NCBI GenBank assembly: GCA_036502625.1
Contig: DASXYG010000123.1
Span: 16,175 to 80,174, forward strand
DNA length: 64,000 bases
DNA from: DASXYG01 sp036502625
Lineage (GTDB): Bacteria; Actinomycetota; Actinomycetes; Streptosporangiales; Streptosporangiaceae
Direction of reading: 5' to 3'
Positions within the stretch are counted from its first letter, which is position 1; each line of letters starts with the position of its first letter. Shown piece after piece: positions 50,662-57,718 of the stretch. The position numbers were made by a program, and so were the translations under genes. Under the pieces are notes generated by a model. The model was given only the letters and a program-made list of their open reading frames with translations. It was not told the origin of the DNA and did not search any database.

Positions 50662-51315
50662 CTAGCGCGCGGCCGAGATGCACCGCCGTACGGTGTCACC
50701 CCGCCCGATCGTGTCGAGCATGCACGCCGCGGCGTCGGCGCGGGAGATCCGCCAGCCGCCGCGCACACCCTGGTCGTACGCGACCCGGTAGGCGCCCTTC
50801 GCCGGGCCGTCGGTCAGCAGCGGGAAGCCCACGGCCGTCCAGTCGAGCGCGCTGGCGCGCAGCATGTCGTGCAGGACCGCGATGTCCGCGTAGTGGTCGG
50901 CCAGCTTGGCGCGGGCGATCGGGCCGAGCACCGTACGCGTGAACCAGCCCGCACCCGCGTCGGGCTTGCCGGGGTCGCTGCCCTGCATGGCGATCCCGGC
51001 GACGCTCACCACGACGAGCCGCGTCGCCCCGGCGGCCTCCATCGCGCGCATCACCGCGGCCGTGCCCCGCGAGGTGATGCCGTCCTCGCCGCGGGTGCGC
51101 GGCCCCAGCCCGGAGACGACCGCGTCCGCCCCGGCGACCGCCGAGGCCAATGCGTCCATGTCCGGGTCGCCGAGGTCCACGGGGACCGCTCGTACGCCCA
51201 TGCCGACCCGCTCGGGCCGCCGCGCCACGGCCGTCACGTCGTGCCCCGCCGCTACGGCCTGCTCGGCTACCAGGCGGCCAATGCCCCCGGTAGCGGCCAC
51301 CACCGTGATCTTCAT
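50662..51315 (-). CDS. NmrA-like NAD(P)H-binding oxidoreductase (atypical SDR)
   Basis: A 217-residue Rossmann protein. Nucleotide site VVAATGGIGRLVAEQAVAAG, then VDLGDPDMDALASAVAGAD and VVVSVAGIAM in place of the catalytic SDR block. Tyr-X3-Lys is not evident, so it may act as a redox sensor like NmrA or as a reductase for quinones or flavins. First gene of the operon with DoxX. Upstream (51360-51400) is an A/T-rich stretch with repeated ATCTTG/CGTAT elements on the minus strand, the probable promoter or operator zone. Confidence 0.87.
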   Translation of the reverse strand: MKITVVAATGGIGRLVAEQAVAAGHDVTAVARRPERVGMGVRAVPVDLGDPDMDALASAVAGADAVVSGLGPRTRGEDGITSRGTAAVMRAMEAAGATRLVVVSVAGIAMQGSDPGKPDAGAGWFTRTVLGPIARAKLADHYADIAVLHDMLRASALDWTAVGFPLLTDGPAKGAYRVAYDQGVRGGWRISRADAAACMLDTIGRGDTVRRCISAAR

Positions 51316-51418
51316 CCGACACCTCCGTCACCCCGTACGGGGGAACTCCCTGTACGCATCCAAGATAATACGGATTCCATATGATACGTACAAGATACGA
51401 CGTCGGGGCACGAAAACA

Positions 51419-51448
51419 GGGGGTGGCGGCGCGGACGCCCCCACCCCC
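51419..51448 (-). terminator. Intrinsic terminator after TIGR03086 gene
   Basis: Arms GGGGGTGG (51419-51426) and CCACCCCC (51441-51448) with a 14-nt loop, followed on the minus strand by TGTTTTCG. Lies 11 bp after the stop at 51460. Confidence 0.65.
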
Positions 51449-51459
51449 CGGAGAATCGG

Positions 51460-51999
51460 CTATGGGCGGCGCCCGGTGAGCCCCACGATGCGGTCCATCA
51501 GCGGCGCGTCCTCGGCCACCTCCACCGGCGGCCCCCACAGCCCCGGCACCGGCGCCTGCGGCACGAACTCCTCGACGTGCGCCCAGCACGCCCGTACGGA
51601 GGACTCCGGCAGCGCGAACCCCTGGCCGGTGGCGCGCGCGAGATCCCATCCGTGCACCACGACCTCGGTGAACGCGATCTTCCCCCACCGCTCGTTCGGC
51701 AGTTCGATCCCGGCACCGGGGCCCATGCCCTCCCACGCCGCGGGCGCGGCCCACGCCGCGGCCAGGTCGCGCAGGTGCTCGGCCATCCGCTCCCGCCAGC
51801 CGACGCCGAAGTCCACGGTGTCGGGGTCCGCCTCCTCCTTCCGCGCGGCGGCCGCGAACCCCGCCGCCACCTGGTCGACGTGTTCGAGGAGATCCCGCAC
51901 GCGGTAGTCGGCGCACGGCGTGGGGTCGTCGAGGCGCCCGTCGCCGACCCCGGCCACGATCTTGGTCATCTCGTCACAGGCCGGCACGAAATCGATCAC
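51460..51999 (-). CDS. TIGR03086 family metal-binding (DinB/mycothiol-dependent isomerase fold) protein
   Basis: A 179-residue protein from GTG 51999 (or the adjacent GTG), which follows GGAGG. Four-helix bundle pattern: LDDPTPCADYRVRDLLEHVD, WRERMAEHLRDLAAAW, and FTEVVVHGWDLARATGQGFA. The His residues in LLEHVD and VVVHGWD fit the DinB-type metal site. Relatives use mycothiol as a cofactor in isomerase or detoxification reactions. The substrate is not known. Divergent from a glycerophosphodiesterase gene. Confidence 0.88.
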   Translation of the reverse strand: MIDFVPACDEMTKIVAGVGDGRLDDPTPCADYRVRDLLEHVDQVAAGFAAAARKEEADPDTVDFGVGWRERMAEHLRDLAAAWAAPAAWEGMGPGAGIELPNERWGKIAFTEVVVHGWDLARATGQGFALPESSVRACWAHVEEFVPQAPVPGLWGPPVEVAEDAPLMDRIVGLTGRRP

Positions 52000-52210
52000 C
52001 ACTCCACCTCCGAAAGCGTGTCCCGCGGCGCAGAGCCGCGGCTGTACGGATACAGACCCGCGGCGGGCCGGAAAGTCATCGGTACGCGCCCCGGCGAACG
52101 GCGCTGTTGCCGATGCCGACCGCCCGCCGTCACGTGAAGTTAGACCCCGTACACCTTCCGTGGGCATCTGGTCGGAGGATCCCCGACCCCGCTGCCCACT
52201 GGAGGATCTT

Positions 52211-52981
52211 GTGCGTGCAGGAGTCTCAGCCGCCGTGTCGGTCACCGCCTCCGCCGTCGTCCTGGGCGGGCTGTTCGCCGCGCCCGCCGGAGCCGCCGTC
52301 CGCCCGGAGGTGATCGCGCACCGCGGCTACACCGGCACCGGCTGCACGGAGAACACGAGCTGCGCCTTCCGGTCCGCGTTCACCCACGCGGCGGACGCCG
52401 TCGAGATGGACGTGCGGTTCACCAGGACCGCGTACCCGGTGATCATGCACGACGCCACCGTGACCCGTACGACGACCGGCTCGGGGAAGGTCAGCGCCAA
52501 GACCGTCGGCCAGTTCACCGCGCTGCACACCAACGACGGCGGCCACCCGCCGACCCTGGCCCAGGCGCTGTCCGCCGTACGGTCCAAGGGCGGGCGCGCC
52601 CTCGTGGAGCTGAAGACCGCGCCCTCCAAGACCCAGATGGCGCACTTCGACGCCAAGATCGCCGAGTCCCGGCTGCCGAAGTCGCGCGTCATCGTGCAGT
52701 CGTTCTCCTCGGCCGCCGTGTGGACGGCCCGGCGGTACGGCTGGCGCGCCATCCGCCTCCTGACGTACGCCACCACCGCCTCGTGGACGTGGAACTACAC
52801 CGGCATCGCCGTGCCGTACGCGCACATCACCGCCGGCGGCGTCGCGAAGGAGCACGCGCACGGCGTCCTCGTGTACGCCTACACGGTCGACACCCCCAGC
52901 GCCTGGCCGGCCCTGGCCCGCGCCCACGTCGACGCGATCATCTCCGACAAGAACCCGGCCGCGGTGAAGGCCGCGATCTGA
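52211..52981 (+). CDS. Secreted glycerophosphodiester phosphodiesterase
   Basis: A 256-residue exported enzyme from GTG 52211, 4 nt after GGAGGA. Signal peptide to about residue 29 (PAGAA cleavage region). GDPD motifs: VIAHRGYTGTGCTENT with His37, VEMDVRFTRTAYPVIMHD with metal and catalytic residues, GGRALVELK, and a late VYAYTVD block. It hydrolyses glycerophosphodiesters from phospholipids or teichoic acids to glycerol-3-phosphate and an alcohol. Two Cys residues near position 46-52 could form a disulfide outside the cell. Confidence 0.93.
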   Translation: MRAGVSAAVSVTASAVVLGGLFAAPAGAAVRPEVIAHRGYTGTGCTENTSCAFRSAFTHAADAVEMDVRFTRTAYPVIMHDATVTRTTTGSGKVSAKTVGQFTALHTNDGGHPPTLAQALSAVRSKGGRALVELKTAPSKTQMAHFDAKIAESRLPKSRVIVQSFSSAAVWTARRYGWRAIRLLTYATTASWTWNYTGIAVPYAHITAGGVAKEHAHGVLVYAYTVDTPSAWPALARAHVDAIISDKNPAAVKAAI

Positions 52982-53009
52982 CCGGGCCAGGACCGGCATG
53001 GGCGCGGCC

Positions 53010-53474
53010 TCAGGCGTCCTTCTGCACCACCTGCTTGCCGGCGACCTTGACCGGGATCGGTGGCAGGGGGCGCGGGGCCGGGCCGTGCAGGACCTTGCCC
53101 GTGGCCGCGTCGTAGACGGAGCCGTGGCACGGGCAGTGCAGCTCCTTGCCGGCCGGGGCGACGGTGCAGCCCATGTGGGTGCAGATCGCGCTGAACGCGA
53201 CGACCGTCCCGGCCTTCGGCTGCGAGATGAGGACGGGCTTGCCGTCCGCGGTCTTGCCGCTCACGCTCGATCCGACGGGGATGTCGGAGACGTCGGCCAG
53301 CGCGTGGCCCTTGGCGGCGCCGGACGACTTCGGCGGGTTGCTGCCGGGTGCGCTGCCTGACGGCTTGGCCGTGTCGCTTGACGTACCGGCGCAGGCGGCC
53401 AAGGGCAGAGCGCACGCGGTCACGGAGGCGGTCGCGATGAGCCGCCGGCGCGAGATCGGCTGTGCGTCGGTCAT
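53010..53474 (-). CDS. Rieske [2Fe-2S] Tat lipoprotein
   Basis: A 154-residue protein. Twin-arginine signal SRRRLIATAS and lipobox LAAC (Cys28). After a Ser/Pro linker comes a Rieske domain: AICTHMGC (Cys98, His100) and CPCHG (Cys114, His117), with Cys103 and Cys116 as the usual disulfide pair. It is exported folded by Tat and held at the outer membrane face, acting as an electron carrier. The partner is unknown. An ECF-like promoter (53520-53548) drives it divergently from the sigma operon, which carries a matching promoter. Confidence 0.94.
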   Translation of the reverse strand: MTDAQPISRRRLIATASVTACALPLAACAGTSSDTAKPSGSAPGSNPPKSSGAAKGHALADVSDIPVGSSVSGKTADGKPVLISQPKAGTVVAFSAICTHMGCTVAPAGKELHCPCHGSVYDAATGKVLHGPAPRPLPPIPVKVAGKQVVQKDA

Positions 53475-53519
53475 GCGTGCTCCATGTATGTCGGTGCGGG
53501 ACGTGCTCGGTCACCGATG

Positions 53520-53548
53520 ATTACGATCGCGGGGCGCACGCGGTTCAA
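53520..53548 (-). promoter_or_regulatory. ECF-type promoter for the Rieske gene
   Basis: On the minus strand: TTGAACC (53548-53542), 16 nt, CGTAAT (53525-53520). It puts the transcript start about 40 nt before the Rieske ATG. Same elements and spacing as the divergent promoter at 53588-53616. Confidence 0.65.
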
Positions 53549-53587
53549 CGGCCGGGCGAGCAGGGCCGCCACCGATTCCGCGGCGCG

Positions 53588-53616
53588 TTGAACCGGACCG
53601 TCCCGTCGTGCGTAGT
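53588..53616 (+). promoter_or_regulatory. ECF-type promoter for the sigma/anti-sigma operon
   Basis: TTGAACC (53588-53594), 16 nt (53595-53610), CGTAGT (53611-53616). It mirrors the minus-strand promoter 40 bp away; the two -35 boxes lie in perfect 10-bp inverted arms CGGTTCAACG (53541-53550) and CGTTGAACCG (53586-53595). Probable autoregulation by the ECF factor encoded at 54122. Confidence 0.65.
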
Positions 53617-53654
53617 TCTGGGTGACAGTCCGACCCGAACCGGGAGACGATGCA

Positions 53655-54095
53655 ATGAGTCGGGGATTGACGGAATCGGCCGCCGGCGCCCTGCCAGGCC
53701 TCATAGGGGCATCGGTACTGGTCTCCGCGTACATTCACGTCGAGCTGTGGTTCGAGGGCATGGCGCAGACGCCGGTCGTTGGGCCGCTGTTCCTGCTGAA
53801 CGCGGCCGGCGGCCTGGTCATCGGGCTGATGGTGCTCTTCTGGCGGCACTGGCTGCCGCTGGTGGGCGCGCTGGCGTTCGGCATCATGACGCTCACCGCG
53901 TTCTGGATCTCCACGAGCGTGGGCCTGTTCGGCCTGCACGAGCAGATGGGCGGCGTGGCGCAGATCGCCGCGGAGGCGGTCGAGATCATCGCGGTCATCG
54001 GCTCCGTCGCGGCCCTGCTGATCGGCCCGGAGCGTGTCCGCGTACGCCCCGACGAACTGCGGGCGCGGCGGTCCACGCCGAGCGCGTCGGCTTGA
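53655..54095 (+). CDS. Hypothetical four-helix membrane protein in the ECF operon
   Basis: A 146-residue protein from ATG 53655, 8 nt after CGGGAG. Four helices near residues 14-32, 43-61, 67-86 and 100-122; the first carries SAYIHVELWFEGMAQTPVVG. A basic tail follows. No family named. It is the first gene of the operon with the sigma and anti-sigma factors and probably part of the response they control. A redox role with the divergent Rieske protein is plausible but unproven. Confidence 0.7.
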   Translation: MSRGLTESAAGALPGLIGASVLVSAYIHVELWFEGMAQTPVVGPLFLLNAAGGLVIGLMVLFWRHWLPLVGALAFGIMTLTAFWISTSVGLFGLHEQMGGVAQIAAEAVEIIAVIGSVAALLIGPERVRVRPDELRARRSTPSASA

Positions 54096-54121
54096 CCGAT
54101 CCGAGGAGGACGGGCACTGCG

Positions 54122-54628
54122 GTGGACGACGAGGTCGAGCTGATCCGGGCGCTGCACGACGAACACGCCCATGCCCTGTGGGCGTACGTCGTGCGGCTCA
54201 CCGACGGCGACCGCCAGTTCGCCGAGGAGATCGTCCAGGAGACCCTGCTGCGGGCGTGGCGCAACCCGCAGGTGCTCGACCAGTCGGTCGGGCCGGCACG
54301 CGCCTGGCTGTTCACGGTGGCCAAGCGGATCGTGATCGACCAGTGGCGCGCACGCCGGAGCCGGCCCGAGGTGGTCGGCGCCGAGCCGCCGGAGATCGCG
54401 GTCACCGACGGTACGGACGAGGCCGTGCAGGCCTGGCTCGTGATCGAGGCGCTGCGGCAGCTCAGCACGGAGCACCGGGCCGTCCTGGTGGAGTGTTACT
54501 ACCTTGGGAACTCCGTCGCCGAGGCGGCGCGGCGGCTCCAGGTGCCCGAGGGCACGGTCAAGTCCCGCACGCACTACGCGCTGCGGTCCCTGCGATTGAT
54601 CCTGGAAGAGATGGGGGTGAGCGAATGA
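54122..54628 (+). CDS. ECF RNA polymerase sigma factor (SigK-like)
   Basis: A 168-residue sigma factor from GTG 54122 (GAGGAGGA 12 nt upstream; a TTG at 54092 overlapping the previous stop is possible). Region 2: LHDEHAHALWAYVVRLTDGD, AEEIVQETLLRAWRNP. Region 4: QLSTEHRAVLVECYYLGNSV, EAARRLQVPEGTVKSRTHYA. It resembles the SigK/ECF19 type, which pairs with a membrane ZAS anti-sigma factor, encoded here by the overlapping next gene. It most likely recognises the two TTGAACC/CGTA promoters upstream. Confidence 0.93.
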   Translation: MDDEVELIRALHDEHAHALWAYVVRLTDGDRQFAEEIVQETLLRAWRNPQVLDQSVGPARAWLFTVAKRIVIDQWRARRSRPEVVGAEPPEIAVTDGTDEAVQAWLVIEALRQLSTEHRAVLVECYYLGNSVAEAARRLQVPEGTVKSRTHYALRSLRLILEEMGVSE

Positions 54629-55335
54629 CGCCCGACCCGTTCGCCGCCTCCGCCGGCGCGTACGTGCTCGGCGCGCTGAGTGCCGAGGAGCGGCACGCCT
54701 TCGAACTGCACCTGCGCGAGTGCGCGGAGTGCCGGGCCGAGGTGCACAGCCTCGCCGGCCTGCCCGGTCTGCTGTCGCGGGTGCCGCTGCGCGACGTGCT
54801 CGCCGACGACACCTCCGAGCCGCCGCCCACGCTGCTGCCCGGCCTGCTGAACCGGGTGCGCCGCGCACGCCGTGCCCGCCGCACCGCGCTGATCGGCTCC
54901 CTCGCGCTGGCCGCGTGCATCATCGCGGTGCTCGCGGTGATCATCGTCCCCGGGACCGGACGCGCGCCCGCCCCGGCGCCGACGCCCACCCCCGCGGCGT
55001 TCGCCATGACGCAGGTGACGCCCGGCCCGATCCACGCGACCGCGCGCGTCTCCGACGTCCCCGGCGGCAGCAAGATCGACATGGACTGCATCTACCGCGC
55101 CACCGCGCGCAACGGCTGGACGTCCGAGCGGGCGTACACGCTCACCGTGCAGGACCGCTACGGGCAGTCCCACCGGGTGGCCACCTGGCGGATCGCCAGC
55201 GGCGAGACCAGCCTCAGCTCCGCCCTGAGCGTGACGCGCGACGACATCCGCGTGATCCAGATCCGCGACGCCAAGAACAAGGTGCTGCTGCGGCTGCGCT
55301 GGCCCCCGCCGAGCCCGCACACCCATCCGTCATGA
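54625..55335 (+). CDS. Zinc-binding membrane anti-sigma factor (RskA-like)
   Basis: A 236-residue protein, ATG overlapping the sigma stop. N-terminal ZAS domain ELHLRECAECRAEVHSL with His-X3-Cys-X2-Cys, one membrane helix at about 90-110, and an extracytoplasmic RskA-type domain (about 130-236) with SDVPGGSKIDMDC and a tail ending in PPPSPHTHPS. It holds the sigma factor at the membrane until regulated proteolysis frees it. A single Cys outside the membrane could sense redox state. Last gene of the operon. Confidence 0.92.
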   Translation: MTPDPFAASAGAYVLGALSAEERHAFELHLRECAECRAEVHSLAGLPGLLSRVPLRDVLADDTSEPPPTLLPGLLNRVRRARRARRTALIGSLALAACIIAVLAVIIVPGTGRAPAPAPTPTPAAFAMTQVTPGPIHATARVSDVPGGSKIDMDCIYRATARNGWTSERAYTLTVQDRYGQSHRVATWRIASGETSLSSALSVTRDDIRVIQIRDAKNKVLLRLRWPPPSPHTHPS

Positions 55336-55375
55336 CCCGGCCGTCCGGACACCGACCGAACCAACAGGAGGGGCC

Positions 55376-56026
55376 ATGGACGACCCGACCGGCGAGCTCA
55401 CCGACATCGCGGAGTCCACGCTGGCGACCCGCCGCCACGGCACCTTCCGCGCCGTCGCCTTCCGCGACCCGGCGGACGGGGCCGAGCACCTGGCGCTGGT
55501 GCTCGGCCGGGTCCGCGGCCGCCGCGACGTCCTGGTCCGCGTGCACTCCGAGTGCCTGACCGGCGACGTGTTCGGCGGGGCGCGCTGCGAGTGCGGCGAC
55601 CAGTTGCACGCGGCGCTCGACGCGCTGGTGGCCGCCGGCGCCGGCGTGCTGGTGTACCTGCGGGGGCAGGAGGGCCGCGGCATCGGGCTGGTCGCCAAGA
55701 CCCGCACCCAGATCCTCCAGGACGAGCAGGGCCTGGACACCGTCGACTCCGCCACCGCGCTCGGCCTGCCGGTCGACGTCCGCGACTACGGCCCGGCCGC
55801 GCGGGTGCTGCGCCACCTCGGGGTCCGTTCCGTACGGCTGCTGTCCAACAACCCGGACAAGGTCCGCGCGCTCGTCGCGTACGGGGTCCCGGTGACCGCC
55901 CGCATGCCGCTGCTCGCGCCCGTCCACGAGGGGAACGTCGGCTACCTGACCGCCAAGCGCGACCGGCTGGGCCACGACCTCCCGCACCTCGACCCCGTCG
56001 CGGACGGGCGCGCCGGGCATGAGTGA
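55376..56026 (+). CDS. GTP cyclohydrolase II homologue with Tyr-to-Gln product-switch substitution
   Basis: A 216-residue enzyme with AGGAGGGG just before its ATG. Zinc ligands Cys60/71/73 (SECLTGDVFGGARCECG), GTP-binding GQEGRGIGL, catalytic Arg136 in VDVRDYG and SNNPDKV are all present. The Tyr that ordinary enzymes carry in KxRAYxLQ (Tyr105 in E. coli) is Gln112 here (KTRTQILQD), with one extra residue just after. In S. coelicolor SCO6655 this position is Met, and that enzyme makes the formylated product FAPy instead of diamino-pyrimidine APy. I infer FAPy formation here too. The next gene overlaps its end by 8 bp. First gene of the terminal cluster. Confidence 0.92.
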   Translation: MDDPTGELTDIAESTLATRRHGTFRAVAFRDPADGAEHLALVLGRVRGRRDVLVRVHSECLTGDVFGGARCECGDQLHAALDALVAAGAGVLVYLRGQEGRGIGLVAKTRTQILQDEQGLDTVDSATALGLPVDVRDYGPAARVLRHLGVRSVRLLSNNPDKVRALVAYGVPVTARMPLLAPVHEGNVGYLTAKRDRLGHDLPHLDPVADGRAGHE

Positions 56027-57008
56027 GCCCGCCGGGCGCGGCGCCGCGGCGCGGGCGTACTGGCTCGGCCCGCCCGGGTCGGGGGAGATCCGCCCGGCCG
56101 CCCTGCCGGATCCCGGCCCCGGCGACGTCGTCGTGCGCACCGTCTACTCGGCGGTGAGCCGCGGCACCGAGGCGCTGGTGTTCCGCGGCGGCGTGCCCGC
56201 CGACCAGTACGCCGTCATGCGGGCGCCGTTCCAGGAGGGGGAGTTCCCCGGGCCGGTCAAGTACGGCTACCTCAACGTCGGCGTGGTCGAGCACGGCCCG
56301 CCCGGGCTGCTCGGCCGTACGGTGTTCTGCCTCTACCCGCACCAGACCCGCTACGTGGTCCCGGCCGAGGCGGTGGCCGTGGTGCCGGACGGCGTGCCGC
56401 CGGGCCGCGCCGTCCTGGCCGGCACCGTCGAGACCGTGGTCAACGCGCTGTGGGACGCCGCGCCGCTGGTCGGCGACCGCGTCGCGGTGGTGGGCGGCGG
56501 CATGGTGGGCTGCGCCGCCGCCCGGCTGCTGGCCGGCATCCCGGGCGCCCGGGTGCAGCTCGTGGACACCGATCCGGCGCGCGCGGCGGTCGCCGATGCG
56601 CTGGGCGTGGGCTTCGCCGCCCCGGAGGACGCCGACGGCGACTGCGACCTGGTCCTGCACGCCAGCGCCAGCGGCGCCGGGCTGGCCACCGCGCTCGGCC
56701 TGCTCGGCACGGAAGGCGAGGTCATCGAGGTGAGCTGGTACGGTGACCGGCCGGTCACCGTACCGCTCGGCGGCGCGTTCCACTCGCGGCGCCTGGCCGT
56801 GCGCGCGAGCCAGGTCGGCATGGTGGCGCCGTCCCGGCGGGCCCGCCGCGGCACCCGCGACCGGCTGGCGCTCGCGCTGCGGCTGCTGGCCGACCCCGCG
56901 TACGACGCGCTCATCACCGGCGAGAGCGGCTTCGCCGAGCTGCCCCGGATCATGCCGCTGCTCGCGAGCGGCGAGCTGCCCGCGCTGTGCCACCGCGTCG
57001 TCTACTAG
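56019..57008 (+). CDS. MDR (zinc-type alcohol dehydrogenase) superfamily oxidoreductase lacking the catalytic zinc Cys
   Basis: A 329-residue protein overlapping the cyclohydrolase gene. N-terminal GroES-like domain with YSAVSRGTEALVFRGGVP, where the usual catalytic-zinc Cys is Ser; VKYGYLNVGVVEHGP; then a Rossmann domain VAVVGGGMVGCAAARLLAG with VDTDPARAAVADALG. The SRGTE...KYGY..VG pattern recalls BchC-like dehydrogenases. It probably oxidises or reduces an intermediate using NAD(P). The substrate is unknown, but coupling to the cyclohydrolase places it in the same pathway. Its stop overlaps the convergent creatininase gene by 4 bp. Confidence 0.87.
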   Translation: MSEPAGRGAAARAYWLGPPGSGEIRPAALPDPGPGDVVVRTVYSAVSRGTEALVFRGGVPADQYAVMRAPFQEGEFPGPVKYGYLNVGVVEHGPPGLLGRTVFCLYPHQTRYVVPAEAVAVVPDGVPPGRAVLAGTVETVVNALWDAAPLVGDRVAVVGGGMVGCAAARLLAGIPGARVQLVDTDPARAAVADALGVGFAAPEDADGDCDLVLHASASGAGLATALGLLGTEGEVIEVSWYGDRPVTVPLGGAFHSRRLAVRASQVGMVAPSRRARRGTRDRLALALRLLADPAYDALITGESGFAELPRIMPLLASGELPALCHRVVY

Positions 57009-57718
57009 CCCCCGTCCAGGGCGGCGAGGTGCCCGGCGAACCTGGCGACCAGCGCGGCGAGCACGTCGCGGCCCTTGCGCGCCGACGCCAGCGACGGCCG
57101 GCCCAGCACGCCCGATGACGTGTACGGCGCCAGGCCCAGCGTGAGCATCTGCCCGCGCTCGTCGCAGGAGTGGTCGGCCGACGCGTAGCCGGGCCGCACG
57201 AGATCCGGGTGGGCGTGCAGCAGGATCGACGTCTCCAGCTCCCCGGCGTGCATGTCCGCGTCGTCGGTCGTCTCGACGCCGGCCGCTTCCCGGGCGGCCG
57301 CCCAGTCCGCCGGGCCGGGGAACAGCGCCATCGCGCCGTGCGCCTCCTGCACCGCGTTGCCCAGCACGTAGTTGCCGCCGTGCCCGCTGACCAGCACGAG
57401 CCGCCGTACGCCCGACCGCCGCAGCGACGCCGCGACGTCGCCGACCACCGCGTACAAGGTGGCGGCCGAGATGCTCACGGTCCCCGCCCACGCGGCGTGC
57501 TCGTGCGAGCAGGACACCGCCACCGGCGGCAGGACCAGCGCCGGATGCGCCGCGGCCAGCTCGCGCGCCACCGCGCAGGCGATCACCGTGTCGGTCGCCA
57601 GCGGGAGGTACGGCCCGTGCTGCTCGAAACTGCCGACCGGGAGCAGGGCGAGCCCGGCGTCGCGCGCCCGCTCCTCGACGGTCGTCGTCATCGGTGTCAG
57701 GTACGGTCCCGGCGTCAT
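57005..57718 (-). CDS. Creatininase-family amidohydrolase (possible FAPy deformylase)
   Basis: A 237-residue protein. Metal ligands of the family are complete: Glu32 and His34 in SFEQHGPYLPLATDT, Asp43, His113 in SGHGGN, and MHAGELETS with His157 and Glu160. The family includes creatininase, the mycofactocin peptidase MftE and archaeal ArfB, which deformylates FAPy phosphate in riboflavin/F420 synthesis. Beside a cyclohydrolase predicted to stop at FAPy, an ArfB-like role is the most economical reading. This is inference; a peptidase role is the alternative. Its ATG overlaps the stop of the CDP-alcohol transferase gene. Confidence 0.88.
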   Translation of the reverse strand: MTPGPYLTPMTTTVEERARDAGLALLPVGSFEQHGPYLPLATDTVIACAVARELAAAHPALVLPPVAVSCSHEHAAWAGTVSISAATLYAVVGDVAASLRRSGVRRLVLVSGHGGNYVLGNAVQEAHGAMALFPGPADWAAAREAAGVETTDDADMHAGELETSILLHAHPDLVRPGYASADHSCDERGQMLTLGLAPYTSSGVLGRPSLASARKGRDVLAALVARFAGHLAALDGG

